The notes under the pieces are model-generated. The model saw only the letters and a list, made by a program, of their open reading frames with translations. It was not told the DNA's origin and searched no databases. From Candidatus Dadabacteria bacterium RIFCSPHIGHO2_12_FULL_53_21 (lineage in GTDB: Bacteria; Desulfobacterota_D; UBA1144; Nemesobacterales; UBA2774), in NCBI GenBank assembly GCA_001775255.1, contig MFCJ01000151.1, positions 1 to 11,803 of the forward strand: a stretch of DNA of 11,803 bases, given 5' to 3'. Made by a program: the position numbers and the translations under genes. The first letter of the stretch is position 1. Every line of letters starts with the position of its first letter. Of the stretch, positions 1 through 7,138 are shown one piece after another.

Positions 1-29
1 TTATGAAAATTATCGCACCAGGATGGTGC
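1..29 (-). terminator. Possible weak intrinsic terminator after pdxJ
   Basis: Read on the minus strand, the 6-bp stem GCACCA/TGGTGC (29-24 with 20-15, loop TCC) is followed by GATAATTTTCATAA. The stem is short and the T run has only four bases and is interrupted, so this is at best a weak terminator. No better hairpin plus T-tract was seen between the pdxJ stop and the window edge. Confidence 0.25.
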
Positions 30-80
30 TCCTACATGGAATAGGCCCGCTGCCTCGTAGGAGCGGCTTCCAGCCGCGAG
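15..80. repeat. REP-like palindrome cluster downstream of pdxJ
   Basis: Three inverted repeats are packed end to end. The first is GCACCA at 15-20 pairing with TGGTGC at 24-29 around a 3-nt loop. The second is GCTCCTAC at 28-35 pairing with GTAGGAGC at 57-64. The third is GCGGCT at 63-68 pairing with AGCCGC at 72-77 around a TCC loop. The string GTAGGAGCGGCTTC resembles the short palindromic intergenic repeats (REP type) known from several proteobacteria. The cluster lies about 85-150 nt past the pdxJ stop, where REP elements commonly sit. I see the hairpins directly. Membership in a dispersed repeat family is inference, because only one copy is in the window. Confidence 0.6.
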
Positions 81-163
81 CCCTTCTTGTCTTTAATCTT
101 TCTTTCTGGTCCGGAATATTGCAGTCAAAGTTACGGAATCTGCGAGTAGGCTTTTTTTAAGGA

Positions 164-877
164 TCAGTCTATAATTCTCACCATCTCTCTAACTGCGTTT
201 TCAAACCCCACCATCAGGGCCCGCGACACTATACTGTGCCCTATATTGAATTCCTCGATCTCTTTAATGAGTGCGACCGGCCCCGCGTTTACGTAATTGA
301 GCCCGTGCCCGGCGGCAACCCTTAGACCTAGCTCTGTCGCCTTCTTTACGGCCTTTTTAATCTTTTTCAGCTCGTCTTCCATTACCGATTCATCCGCGGC
401 TTCGGCGTAAGAGCCCGTATGTATCTCCACCATCTGCGCGCCCGATTCCCTGGAGGCTTTGATCTGCTCGTTGTCGGGGTCTATGAAGAGGCTTACGAAT
501 ATACCCGCGTCTCTCAGCCCCTTGACGGTGCGGGATATGCCTTTTAAGTTGCCCGCGACGTCGAGCCCGCCTTCGGTCGTGAGCTCCTTCCTCTTTTCAG
601 GAACGAGCGTGACCATGTCGGGCTTGATCTCTCGGGCTATCGCCGTCATTTCATCGGTAGAGGCCATTTCCAGGTTGAGCTTCGTCCTCACGGTCTCTCT
701 CAGGATTCTCAAGTCCCTGTCCTGTATGTGCCTGCGGTCCTCCCTCAGGTGCACGACTATCCCGTGCGCCCCCCCGAGCTCGGCCAGGTATGCCGCCAGG
801 ACCGGGTCGGGCTCGTTCCCGCCCCGTGCCTGCCTCACGGTCGCCACGTGGTCTACGTTGACATTAAGTCTCGGCAT
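164..877 (-). CDS. pdxJ: Pyridoxine 5'-phosphate synthase PdxJ
   Basis: This cytosolic enzyme closes the pyridine ring in the DXP-dependent vitamin B6 pathway. It condenses 1-deoxyxylulose 5-phosphate with 3-amino-2-oxopropyl phosphate to give pyridoxine 5'-phosphate. The 237-residue product is full length for this TIM-barrel family. Conserved blocks are visible in order: NVDHVATVRQARG near the N-terminus, HLREDRRHI with His43, Arg45 and His50, LNLEMA with Glu70, LVPEKR, TTEGGLDV at 100-107, SLFIDPD, EIHTGSYA at 151-158, AAGHGLN with His191, and NIGHSIVSRALM near the C-terminus. His43, Glu70 and His191 match the catalytic residues known from E. coli PdxJ. The ATG overlaps the upstream glmM stop by one base (TGATG), which suggests translational coupling. 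It is the last gene of the five-gene set in this window. The acpS gene that often follows pdxJ is not present before the window edge. Confidence 0.97.
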   Translation of the reverse strand: MPRLNVNVDHVATVRQARGGNEPDPVLAAYLAELGGAHGIVVHLREDRRHIQDRDLRILRETVRTKLNLEMASTDEMTAIAREIKPDMVTLVPEKRKELTTEGGLDVAGNLKGISRTVKGLRDAGIFVSLFIDPDNEQIKASRESGAQMVEIHTGSYAEAADESVMEDELKKIKKAVKKATELGLRVAAGHGLNYVNAGPVALIKEIEEFNIGHSIVSRALMVGFENAVREMVRIID

Positions 878-2253
878 CAGGCGCCGGCCCCTATGTCCTT
901 CTGTATGGCGTCGGCGAGCTCGTTGGCTATCTCATTGATGAGTGAAACGTCCTCGCCCTCGACCATCACCCTCGATATCTGCTCAGTGCCTGAGTATCTG
1001 ATGTTGATCCTGCCTTTCCCTCTGAGGCGCGTTTCGTTCCTGTCGAGTAGTTCTGACAGTCCTTTTATCTTGCTGAGCTCTTTCTTCTTCCGTATCTTCA
1101 CGTTCAGGAGTAGCTGCGGATAGAGGTCTATAATTTTGGAGAGCTCAGATAGTTTTTTACCCTCCCTCTTCATTATCGCCAGCACCTGGAGCGCCGCCAG
1201 GGTCCCGTCCCCTGTCGTCGTGTGGTCGAGGAATATGATATGCCCCGACTGCTCCCCGCCGAGGTTGCAGCCCCTCGCCCTCATTGCCTCTACCACGTAT
1301 CTGTCTCCGACCTCGGTCCTGAAGAAATCCATGCCCTTGCCCCGTATGAAATTTTCGAGCGCCATGTTGCTCATGAGCGTCGTAACGACCGCATTCCCCC
1401 TGAGCTTCCCGCTCTTTATCATCTCGTCGGCGCATATCGCTATAATCTTATCTCCGTCTACGATCTCACCCTTTTCGTCGCAAAATATGACCCTGTCCGC
1501 GTCCCCGTCGAGCGCGATCCCCAGGTCGGCGCCCGTTTCGAGCACCTTGTTTCTGAGCAGCTCCGGATTGAGCGAGCCGCATTCGGTGTTTATATTCCTG
1601 CCGTCCGGATTGACTCCGATTGTAACGACGTCCGCACCCAGCTCTTCGAGTATTATCGGCGAGACCTTGTACGCGGCCCCGTTCGCGCAGTCGAGGACTA
1701 TCTTTATACCTTCGAGGGTCATATCGCCCGGGAAAGAATTCTTCGCGAAGACCACGTACCTCCCCGGGGCGTCTTCTATCCTGTGGGCCTTCCCGATATC
1801 ATCGGGCGTGGCGACCATGTGCTCTCCCCCGCCGTTCTCTATCATCTCCTCGAGTTTCAGCTCCTCCTCGTCGGGGAGCTTGAAACCGTGCCTGTCGAAG
1901 ATCTTTATGCCGTTGTCCTCGTACGGGTTGTGAGAGGCCGATATGACGATACCCGCGTCGGCCCTCATACTCTGTGTGATGAAGGCTATAGCGGGCGTGG
2001 GCAGGGGGCCGACAAGCAGCACGTCCGCCCCCATGGAGGCGATACCCGAAGAGAGCGCCTGCTCGAATATATAACCGGACAGTCTCGTGTCCTTGCCGAT
2101 GACGATTTTAGGTTTATGGGTAATACCCCCCTGCTTGAGCAGGTACGTGAGCGCCTTTCCCAGCTTGAGACTCATCTCGGGCGTCATGGGGTGGCGGTTT
2201 GCTACCCCCCTTATGCCGTCTGTCCCGAAAAGGCTTTTTCTCCTGTGCTCCAA
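877..2253 (-). CDS. glmM: Phosphoglucosamine mutase GlmM
   Basis: GlmM interconverts glucosamine-6-phosphate and glucosamine-1-phosphate, the step before UDP-GlcNAc in peptidoglycan and lipopolysaccharide synthesis. The 458-residue protein has the standard four-domain layout: FGTDGIRG at 9-16, the phosphoserine loop SASHNP with the acceptor Ser107, the Mg-binding loop DGDADR with Asp249, Asp251 and Asp253, the sugar-binding segment GGEQSGH, and a C-terminal phosphate-binding loop. That last loop reads SGTEQISR, where the family normally has SGTEPLIR-like sequence. The start is taken as TTG at 2251-2253. A strong GGGAGG ribosome-binding site lies 7 nt upstream, and the conserved FGTDG begins eight codons later, so no further upstream start is needed. 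The gene starts 14 nt after ybbR and overlaps pdxJ by one base. In Firmicutes GlmM binds CdaA and lowers its activity, and the gene order here matches that partnership. Confidence 0.97.
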   Translation of the reverse strand: MEHRRKSLFGTDGIRGVANRHPMTPEMSLKLGKALTYLLKQGGITHKPKIVIGKDTRLSGYIFEQALSSGIASMGADVLLVGPLPTPAIAFITQSMRADAGIVISASHNPYEDNGIKIFDRHGFKLPDEEELKLEEMIENGGGEHMVATPDDIGKAHRIEDAPGRYVVFAKNSFPGDMTLEGIKIVLDCANGAAYKVSPIILEELGADVVTIGVNPDGRNINTECGSLNPELLRNKVLETGADLGIALDGDADRVIFCDEKGEIVDGDKIIAICADEMIKSGKLRGNAVVTTLMSNMALENFIRGKGMDFFRTEVGDRYVVEAMRARGCNLGGEQSGHIIFLDHTTTGDGTLAALQVLAIMKREGKKLSELSKIIDLYPQLLLNVKIRKKKELSKIKGLSELLDRNETRLRGKGRINIRYSGTEQISRVMVEGEDVSLINEIANELADAIQKDIGAGA

Positions 2254-2267
2254 AATCGATCCTCCCG

Positions 2268-3248
2268 CTAATTCGTTTTCACCGCAATCGTCTTGGGCGA
2301 TTGCTTCGTCAGCTTGAGAACGTCCTTGTGCGGATAATCGACGCTGACCGTGAGTTTGTGTGTCTTGCCGCTCCCGGAGTCCTTGATGCCGCTCCCGTCC
2401 ACGTATAATTCTATATCCTTACTGTTGAGATTGTTAATGATGCTGAAAGGTCCCTCGAAAGCGAGTTCCGTCACGATGCTCTCGTCCGTCTCATACTCGA
2501 GATCGTCGAAGTTGACGAAGTTGATGTCGAGGTTGTTGAATTCCTTCTCCATGATCTTTTCTGATATATCGACCGTGACCTTCACGGTATTGCCGCCCGT
2601 GATTTCGACCAGGCTGTAGGGCGAGCGGAGAGGCACCTCGATAGTAAATTTCGATTTCTCGTCTTTGAGTGAAACCGGGTCGGTCCCGATGCTCTTGATC
2701 CTCTTGAGCAGCTTTTCTGGGCCCCTGATAACGACCGATTCCGGCGTCACCTGGGTACTACCCGCAATTTCGAACCCTGTATCGGGCGGCTCTATGACGG
2801 GCTCGACGCTGACTCTCTTCTGCGCGAGCCTGTCCACGTCCAGGTTGATCTCGGACGGGCTTATGGCGGTCACCTGCACGTCGCGGGGGGGTACTATCTG
2901 GTCTGTCCTTATCTCGAACATAGAAGTGCCCATAGTCAGGTTCGACAGGTCTACGGTAAAGACCATGTCATTTGGCGATAACGAAGAGAGCTGGCTCCTC
3001 GGGCCCCTCACCCTGATGTTGAGCTTCTCGGGCGGGTTATTGACTATGATCAGCCCCTTCGGGAGGTTAGCGTAGTTAATATCGATGGGTATATACTTCT
3101 CGGCGTCGTGCTGCAGGTTGGCGACGAACCATAGCGTGAGGGCGATTAAAAGCGCAAGCACCTTTTTGCCCGCGTCTTTAATGAACGGTTCTTTTTCCCT
3201 GCCGCTGTCTCCTCTCGAACCGAATGCTCCTCTTGTCCAGTCTGTCAT
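2268..3248 (-). CDS. ybbR: YbbR-domain membrane protein (CdaR-like partner of CdaA)
   Basis: The protein is 326 residues long, with a polar N-terminus of about 29 residues and one hydrophobic segment at roughly 30-45 (VLALLIALTLWFVANL). It should therefore have one membrane span and an extracytoplasmic C-terminal part. That part shows about three YbbR-type repeats, roughly 48-131, 132-224 and 225-324. Each contains a strand-rich pattern ending in a form such as RVRGP, VIRGP or AFEGP. Bacillus CdaR has four repeats and is longer, so this is a shorter relative. From family knowledge, YbbR/CdaR regulates the activity of the neighbouring diadenylate cyclase. The gene follows cdaA by 9 nt and precedes glmM by 14 nt. 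No clear ribosome-binding site is visible before the ATG, so translation is probably coupled to cdaA. The function is inferred from domain and synteny. Confidence 0.9.
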   Translation of the reverse strand: MTDWTRGAFGSRGDSGREKEPFIKDAGKKVLALLIALTLWFVANLQHDAEKYIPIDINYANLPKGLIIVNNPPEKLNIRVRGPRSQLSSLSPNDMVFTVDLSNLTMGTSMFEIRTDQIVPPRDVQVTAISPSEINLDVDRLAQKRVSVEPVIEPPDTGFEIAGSTQVTPESVVIRGPEKLLKRIKSIGTDPVSLKDEKSKFTIEVPLRSPYSLVEITGGNTVKVTVDISEKIMEKEFNNLDINFVNFDDLEYETDESIVTELAFEGPFSIINNLNSKDIELYVDGSGIKDSGSGKTHKLTVSVDYPHKDVLKLTKQSPKTIAVKTN

Positions 3249-3257
3249 GGGGCCGGA

Positions 3258-4088
3258 TCAGGTGTTTGCCTTCTCACCTTCCTCCTTTTCCATTATTCCT
3301 CCGATTCTATCCGGTTTGTTCTTCTTGGGCCGCTTTATTCCGAGTAAATCGAGAAGCCGGTTTTGAAGGGATGTAGCGTCGAGGCCCCTTGTTATTTCGC
3401 CGCCCGCCGCGAGGGATATATTCCCGGTCTCTTCCGAAACGACGATAACCAGCGCGTCCGTTTCGAGCGACAGCCCTATCGCCGCCCTGTGCCTCGTACC
3501 GAGCTCCCTTTCGAGATCGGGGTCCGTCGCCAGCGGGAAGAACGACCCCGCCGACACTATCCTGTTCCCGACTATGATTATTCCCCCGTCATGGAGAGGG
3601 GAGGACGGGTTGAAGATACTTATTATCAGCTCCCTCGACACGAGCGCGTCTATCCTCATGCCTATCTCTATGAAGTCCGAGAGGCTGTTGTTCCTTTCTA
3701 TCGCTATGAGCGCTCCGATGCGGCGGTTGGCCATGTAGCTCGCCGCCTTTACTATCTCTTCCGAAAACAGCTCCTTCGATTTTCCGAGCGATATTCTCAG
3801 GAGGAACGGTCTGCGGCCTAATGCGGCAAGCCCCCGCCTGATATCGTTCTGGAACAGTATGACGACTATTATTATTATCGAGCCCAGGAACTGTCCCAGT
3901 ATCCAGTTGAGCGTGAACAGGCCCTTCTGTGATACGTAGTAGAGCACTATCAATAATACGAAGCCGAAAAGCACCTGGAGAGCGCGGGTCCCTTCGAGGA
4001 GCCTGAGCACGTAATAGATGATGAACGCGACCAGCATTATGTCGAGCGTGTCCCATATGTATCTATAATTGAGTATAGCGTCGAACAC
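3258..4088 (-). CDS. cdaA: Diadenylate cyclase CdaA (c-di-AMP synthase)
   Basis: CdaA condenses two ATP into the second messenger cyclic di-AMP at the inner face of the membrane. The 276-residue protein has three hydrophobic segments (about 14-31, 37-53 and 61-80), then a DAC domain at about 95-225. Visible DAC features are SRELIISIFNPSSPLHD at 151-167, GTRHRAAIG at 197-205 with the RHR triplet, and VSEETG at 217-222. The signature DGA triplet is DGG here (167-169). A charged tail after 250 is rich in Lys, Pro and Glu. The start is a GTG at 4086-4088, preceded by AAGGG within the end of folP. The folP stop is only three bases away, so translation is likely coupled. The neighbours ybbR and glmM form the standard cdaA-cdaR-glmM module. 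Likely roles are control of osmotic or ion balance and wall synthesis, by analogy with Firmicutes. Confidence 0.93.
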   Translation of the reverse strand: MFDAILNYRYIWDTLDIMLVAFIIYYVLRLLEGTRALQVLFGFVLLIVLYYVSQKGLFTLNWILGQFLGSIIIIVVILFQNDIRRGLAALGRRPFLLRISLGKSKELFSEEIVKAASYMANRRIGALIAIERNNSLSDFIEIGMRIDALVSRELIISIFNPSSPLHDGGIIIVGNRIVSAGSFFPLATDPDLERELGTRHRAAIGLSLETDALVIVVSEETGNISLAAGGEITRGLDATSLQNRLLDLLGIKRPKKNKPDRIGGIMEKEEGEKANT

Positions 4089-4091
4089 CCT

Positions 4092-5027
4092 TCACCCTTT
4101 GTTAATGCTGGTATTTTTACCGGCTACGGCATCGGCCATTCTTACGACTCGTCTCATCTGCGGGACGTCGTGCACCCTTACCACGGAAGCCCCGTTAATT
4201 ATCCCGATCGCGACGGTAGCCGCCGTGCCCAGGAGCCTGTCTTCGGTACCCCCGCCGGTTATTCCGCCGATGAACGATTTATTGGACGTGCCTATCATTA
4301 CGGGGAATCCGAGCTCACAGAACCTTGCGAGGTTTTTGAGTATCGTCAGGTTCTGCACGGCCGTCTTGCCGAACCCGAATCCCGGGTCGACGATTATGCT
4401 CCCCGCGCTGACACCCGCTTGAATGGCTTTTCCGGCCGATCTCCCGAGGGAGTCCAGGACGTCATCGATCAGCGAAGCGTATCCGGTTTTAGACTGCATA
4501 TCCGCCGGGCGTGAAGGGGTATGCATCAGCACTATTCCCGCCCCGTACCCGGCTGCGGCTTCCGCGATACCGCGGGAGTAGGTGAGCCCGCTTATGTCGT
4601 TCACGATGGATACGCCTTCCGAGAGGGCTTCGCGGGCGACCCTTTCCTTCGTCGTATCTATCGATAGGACCGTATCGAACCTCTTCCGTATTTCCCTTAT
4701 CACCGGGATCACCCTTCTTAGTTCCTCTTCCTCAGTTACACCTAACGACCCCGGTCTCGTCGACTCGCCCCCGATATCGATTATGTCGGCCCCTTCCTCT
4801 ATCATGGCGCCCGCGTGCCTGAGCGCGGAGTCGACGTCTCCATACCTTCCGCCGTCGTGAAATGAGTCGGGCGTGAGGTTAAGTATGCCCATGATGTGAG
4901 TCCTTTCACGGAGCGGGAGCGATTTGCCCCCGCATTTGAATATTAAAGCTGTAAGATCGGGTAACGGCGCGTTACCGGGACGGTTTTCGACAGGATCAAT
5001 GTAAGCGTCAACTTCTTTCTGCTGCAT
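4092..5027 (-). CDS. folP: Dihydropteroate synthase FolP
   Basis: FolP condenses 6-hydroxymethyl-7,8-dihydropterin pyrophosphate with p-aminobenzoate to give dihydropteroate in folate synthesis, and is the target of sulfonamides. The 311-residue TIM-barrel protein shows the two family signatures, GILNLTPDSFHDGG at 47-60 and DIIDIGGESTRPGS at 81-94. It also shows SIDTTK at 122-127, NDISG at 143-147, DPGFGFGK at 214-221, and RVHDV at 284-288. About 43 residues precede the first conserved strand, somewhat more than in E. coli. Two loops differ from the usual form: the common MHMRGTP-like loop reads MHTPSRP at 168-174, and the SRK motif reads SNK at 248-250 with its lysine kept. The ATG has a well-placed AAGGA ribosome-binding site five bases upstream. 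It is the first gene of the tight folP-cdaA-ybbR-glmM-pdxJ set. Confidence 0.96.
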   Translation of the reverse strand: MQQKEVDAYIDPVENRPGNAPLPDLTALIFKCGGKSLPLRERTHIMGILNLTPDSFHDGGRYGDVDSALRHAGAMIEEGADIIDIGGESTRPGSLGVTEEEELRRVIPVIREIRKRFDTVLSIDTTKERVAREALSEGVSIVNDISGLTYSRGIAEAAAGYGAGIVLMHTPSRPADMQSKTGYASLIDDVLDSLGRSAGKAIQAGVSAGSIIVDPGFGFGKTAVQNLTILKNLARFCELGFPVMIGTSNKSFIGGITGGGTEDRLLGTAATVAIGIINGASVVRVHDVPQMRRVVRMADAVAGKNTSINKG

Positions 5028-5053
5028 AGAAATCCTTTTTCCGGTTTCTATTT

Positions 5054-5086
5054 ATCATAGCAAGAGGCCTTTATCGAAGTCTCTTG
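5054..5086 (-). promoter_or_regulatory. Candidate extended -10 promoter with overlapping inverted repeat for the folP set
   Basis: On the minus strand TGC followed by TATGAT (5062-5054) matches an extended -10 element, with five of six bases of TATAAT. It would start transcription about 20 nt before the folP ATG. No recognisable -35 hexamer lies at normal spacing. An inverted repeat CAAGAG (5061-5066) and CTCTTG (5081-5086) flanks the expected spacer and touches the extended -10, which could mark an operator or only a chance palindrome. The surrounding gap 5028-5156 is AT-rich, contains no convincing terminator for ftsH, and holds no gene that I can support. Confidence 0.4.
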
Positions 5087-5156
5087 TCGCGGAAAGTTTA
5101 TTTTTCTAATTTTACTTTCTATTTTGCAAAAACAGACGGAAGCCGGCTATCTCTAT

Positions 5157-7052
5157 TCACGCTTCTTTAGGGCTGTTGCTGTTCCTGAGCGCAACCGATC
5201 CTTCGGAACCCGCAGGTTTTTCCCAGGGGGACGAATAATCTGTCGATTTGAAATCCTTCACGAGCTCCTCGAGCTCCTTACCGTCTATTACCTCTTTATC
5301 CAGGAGAACCTCGGTCAGTCTATGGAGCAGGTCGATGTTCTCATCGAGGACCGCTTTTGCCTTTGTATAATTATCGTTTACGATCCTTTTAATCTCGTTA
5401 TCGATCTCGACTGCCGTCTCTTCGCTGTAGTCCTTGGGTCTCGAGAGCTCCTTTCCGAGGAATATCTGCTCCTCGCCCTTGCCGAAAGTGACAGGGCCCA
5501 CCTTTTCGCTCATACCCCATTCGCATACCATCTTCCTGGCTATTTCCGTAACGCGCTCGAGGTCGTTGCCCGCGCCGCTCGTCCTTTCCCCGAACACGAG
5601 CTCCTCCGCGGCCCTGCCTCCGAGCAGCACCATGATAGTGGCGTTAAGGCTCGTCCTCGAGAGGGTGTACCTATCCTCGATCGGGAGCTGCTGCGTGACC
5701 CCCAGAGCCATCCCCCTCGGAATGATCGTGACCTTGTGTATGGGGTCCGTGCCGGGCGTGAGCTTCGCCACGAGGGCGTGTCCGGCCTCGTGGTATGCCG
5801 TGATCTTCTTCTCGGCGTCGCTGATGATGAGGCTTTTCCTCTCGACCCCCATAATGACCTTGTCTTTCGCGTATTCGAAATCGTCCATGGTGATTTTCGC
5901 CCTGCCGAACCTCGCTGCGTGGAGGGCCGCTTCGTTGACGAGGTTCTCGAGGTCCGCTCCCGAGAAGCCGGGTGTGGAGCGCGCGATCACCATGAGCGCG
6001 ACGTCTTCGTCGAGCGGCGTGTTCTTCGAGTGGACTTTTAGTATCTCTTCCCTTCCCCTCACGTCGGGCCTCGGGACGACGACCTGCCTGTCGAACCTGC
6101 CCGGTCTCAGAAGGGCGGGGTCGAGAACGTCCGGACGGTTCGTCGCTGCCATCAATATTATTCCTTCATTCGATTCGAAGCCGTCCATTTCGACGAGCAG
6201 CTGGTTCAGGGTCTGCTCCCTTTCGTCGTGCCCGCCGCCAAGCCCCGCTCCGCGGTGCCTGCCCACGGCGTCTAATTCGTCGACGAATATGATGCACGGC
6301 GCGTGGCGCTTCGCCTGAACGAAGAGGTCCCTTACCCTGGCTGCGCCTACGCCCACGAACATTTCTACGAAATCGCTGCCGCTTATTATGAAGAACGGCA
6401 CACCGGCTTCGCCGGCTATGGCTTTTGCGAGGAGCGTCTTTCCCGTTCCGGGGGGGCCTACGAGCAGGATGCCTTTCGGGATCCTGCCTCCGAGCTTCGT
6501 GAATTTCTTGGGGCTCTTCAGGAATTCGACTATCTCCTGAACCTCTTCCTTCGCCTCATCGATGCCGGCTACGTCCTTGAAGGTTATCTTGTTCTGGTTC
6601 TCCGTAAGCATCCTGGCCTTGTTTTTACCGAACGACATCGCTTTAGTCCCGCCCGCCTGGAGCTGCCTCATGAATATGACCATTATTACGATCAGAAGCA
6701 CCAGCGGCGCCCAGTTGAGCAGCAAGTGCGTCAGCGACCCTTCCTTGTCGGTGCTGAACTTGAAGGTTATTCCCTTTTCATCAAGCTTTTTTATAAGATC
6801 GTCGTTCGCCGGCCCCATGGTTTTAAAACCTTCCACGGTCTGGTCTCCGACAGGGTTCGTGTATTGACCCTTGATCTCCTCGCCCTTGAATTCCAGGTCC
6901 TTAACCTCTCCCTTTTCAATGTTCGAAAGGAAATCGCTGTACGGTATCTCCTGGATATTACTCTTGGGGGTATGTACCAATTGGTAGAGGGCGATGATGG
7001 CGACGAATATGACTAACCATAACACCAAGTTCTTAAATAACTGGCTGTTCAC
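5157..7052 (-). CDS. ftsH: ATP-dependent zinc metalloprotease FtsH
   Basis: FtsH is the hexameric inner-membrane AAA+ protease that unfolds and degrades misassembled membrane proteins and selected cytosolic regulators. The 631-residue protein is full length. It has TM1 at about 9-25, an extracytoplasmic part at about 30-106, and TM2 at about 110-128. The AAA+ domain follows with Walker A GPPGTGKT at 199-206, the pore loop FVEMFVGVGA at 228-237, Walker B IIFVDE at 254-259, and the second region of homology ATNRPDVLDPALLRPGRFDR at 303-322 with arginines 316 and 319. The peptidase domain carries HEAGH at 421-425 and Asp497 as the third zinc ligand (GAGNDLERVT). The start is GTG at 7050-7052, with GAGG five bases upstream. 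An ATG just upstream in another phase meets a stop after two codons, which supports the GTG. The gene lies between cysK and folP and has its own promoters. Confidence 0.98.
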   Translation of the reverse strand: MNSQLFKNLVLWLVIFVAIIALYQLVHTPKSNIQEIPYSDFLSNIEKGEVKDLEFKGEEIKGQYTNPVGDQTVEGFKTMGPANDDLIKKLDEKGITFKFSTDKEGSLTHLLLNWAPLVLLIVIMVIFMRQLQAGGTKAMSFGKNKARMLTENQNKITFKDVAGIDEAKEEVQEIVEFLKSPKKFTKLGGRIPKGILLVGPPGTGKTLLAKAIAGEAGVPFFIISGSDFVEMFVGVGAARVRDLFVQAKRHAPCIIFVDELDAVGRHRGAGLGGGHDEREQTLNQLLVEMDGFESNEGIILMAATNRPDVLDPALLRPGRFDRQVVVPRPDVRGREEILKVHSKNTPLDEDVALMVIARSTPGFSGADLENLVNEAALHAARFGRAKITMDDFEYAKDKVIMGVERKSLIISDAEKKITAYHEAGHALVAKLTPGTDPIHKVTIIPRGMALGVTQQLPIEDRYTLSRTSLNATIMVLLGGRAAEELVFGERTSGAGNDLERVTEIARKMVCEWGMSEKVGPVTFGKGEEQIFLGKELSRPKDYSEETAVEIDNEIKRIVNDNYTKAKAVLDENIDLLHRLTEVLLDKEVIDGKELEELVKDFKSTDYSSPWEKPAGSEGSVALRNSNSPKEA

Positions 7053-7096
7053 TTTTACCTCATTTTATTTGAAATTAATAAAGACTATGCATGAAA

Positions 7097-7125
7097 AGGA
7101 TAGCACACGAGCTCGGGCTTTTCAA
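7097..7125 (-). promoter_or_regulatory. Second, closer promoter P2 for ftsH
   Basis: On the minus strand TTGAAA (7125-7120) and TATCCT (7102-7097) are separated by 17 nt. The -35 fits sigma70 well, but the -10 matches only four of six bases. The TTGAA core also recalls heat-shock -35 elements, but no CCCCAT-like -10 is present, so I would not call it a heat-shock promoter. It lies about 35 nt downstream of P1. Confidence 0.45.
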
Positions 7126-7138
7126 CTTAGATTCGGTA

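Noticed and set aside
15..80. Short palindromes as a CRISPR array
   Set aside because: There are no equal-length direct repeats with spacers. The elements are individual inverted repeats.
145..163. T-run GGCTTTTTTTAAGG as a plus-strand terminator
   Set aside because: No stem precedes it and no plus-strand gene ends there.
1222..2271. Long plus-strand open frame of 349 codons
   Set aside because: It lies wholly antisense to glmM, whose motifs are unmistakable. Its product has no recognisable motif and an unusual composition, as expected for a GC-rich shadow frame.
5061..5086. Hairpin as a terminator for ftsH
   Set aside because: The 6-bp stem has a 14-nt loop and no T-tract follows on the minus strand.
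5124..6318. Two plus-strand open frames of about 300 codons
   Set aside because: Both are opposite ftsH and are explained by its codon bias.
7097..7125. Heat-shock (sigma32-type) promoter for ftsH
   Set aside because: TTGAA is present, but there is no CCCCAT-like -10. The 17-nt spacer to TATCCT fits sigma70 better.
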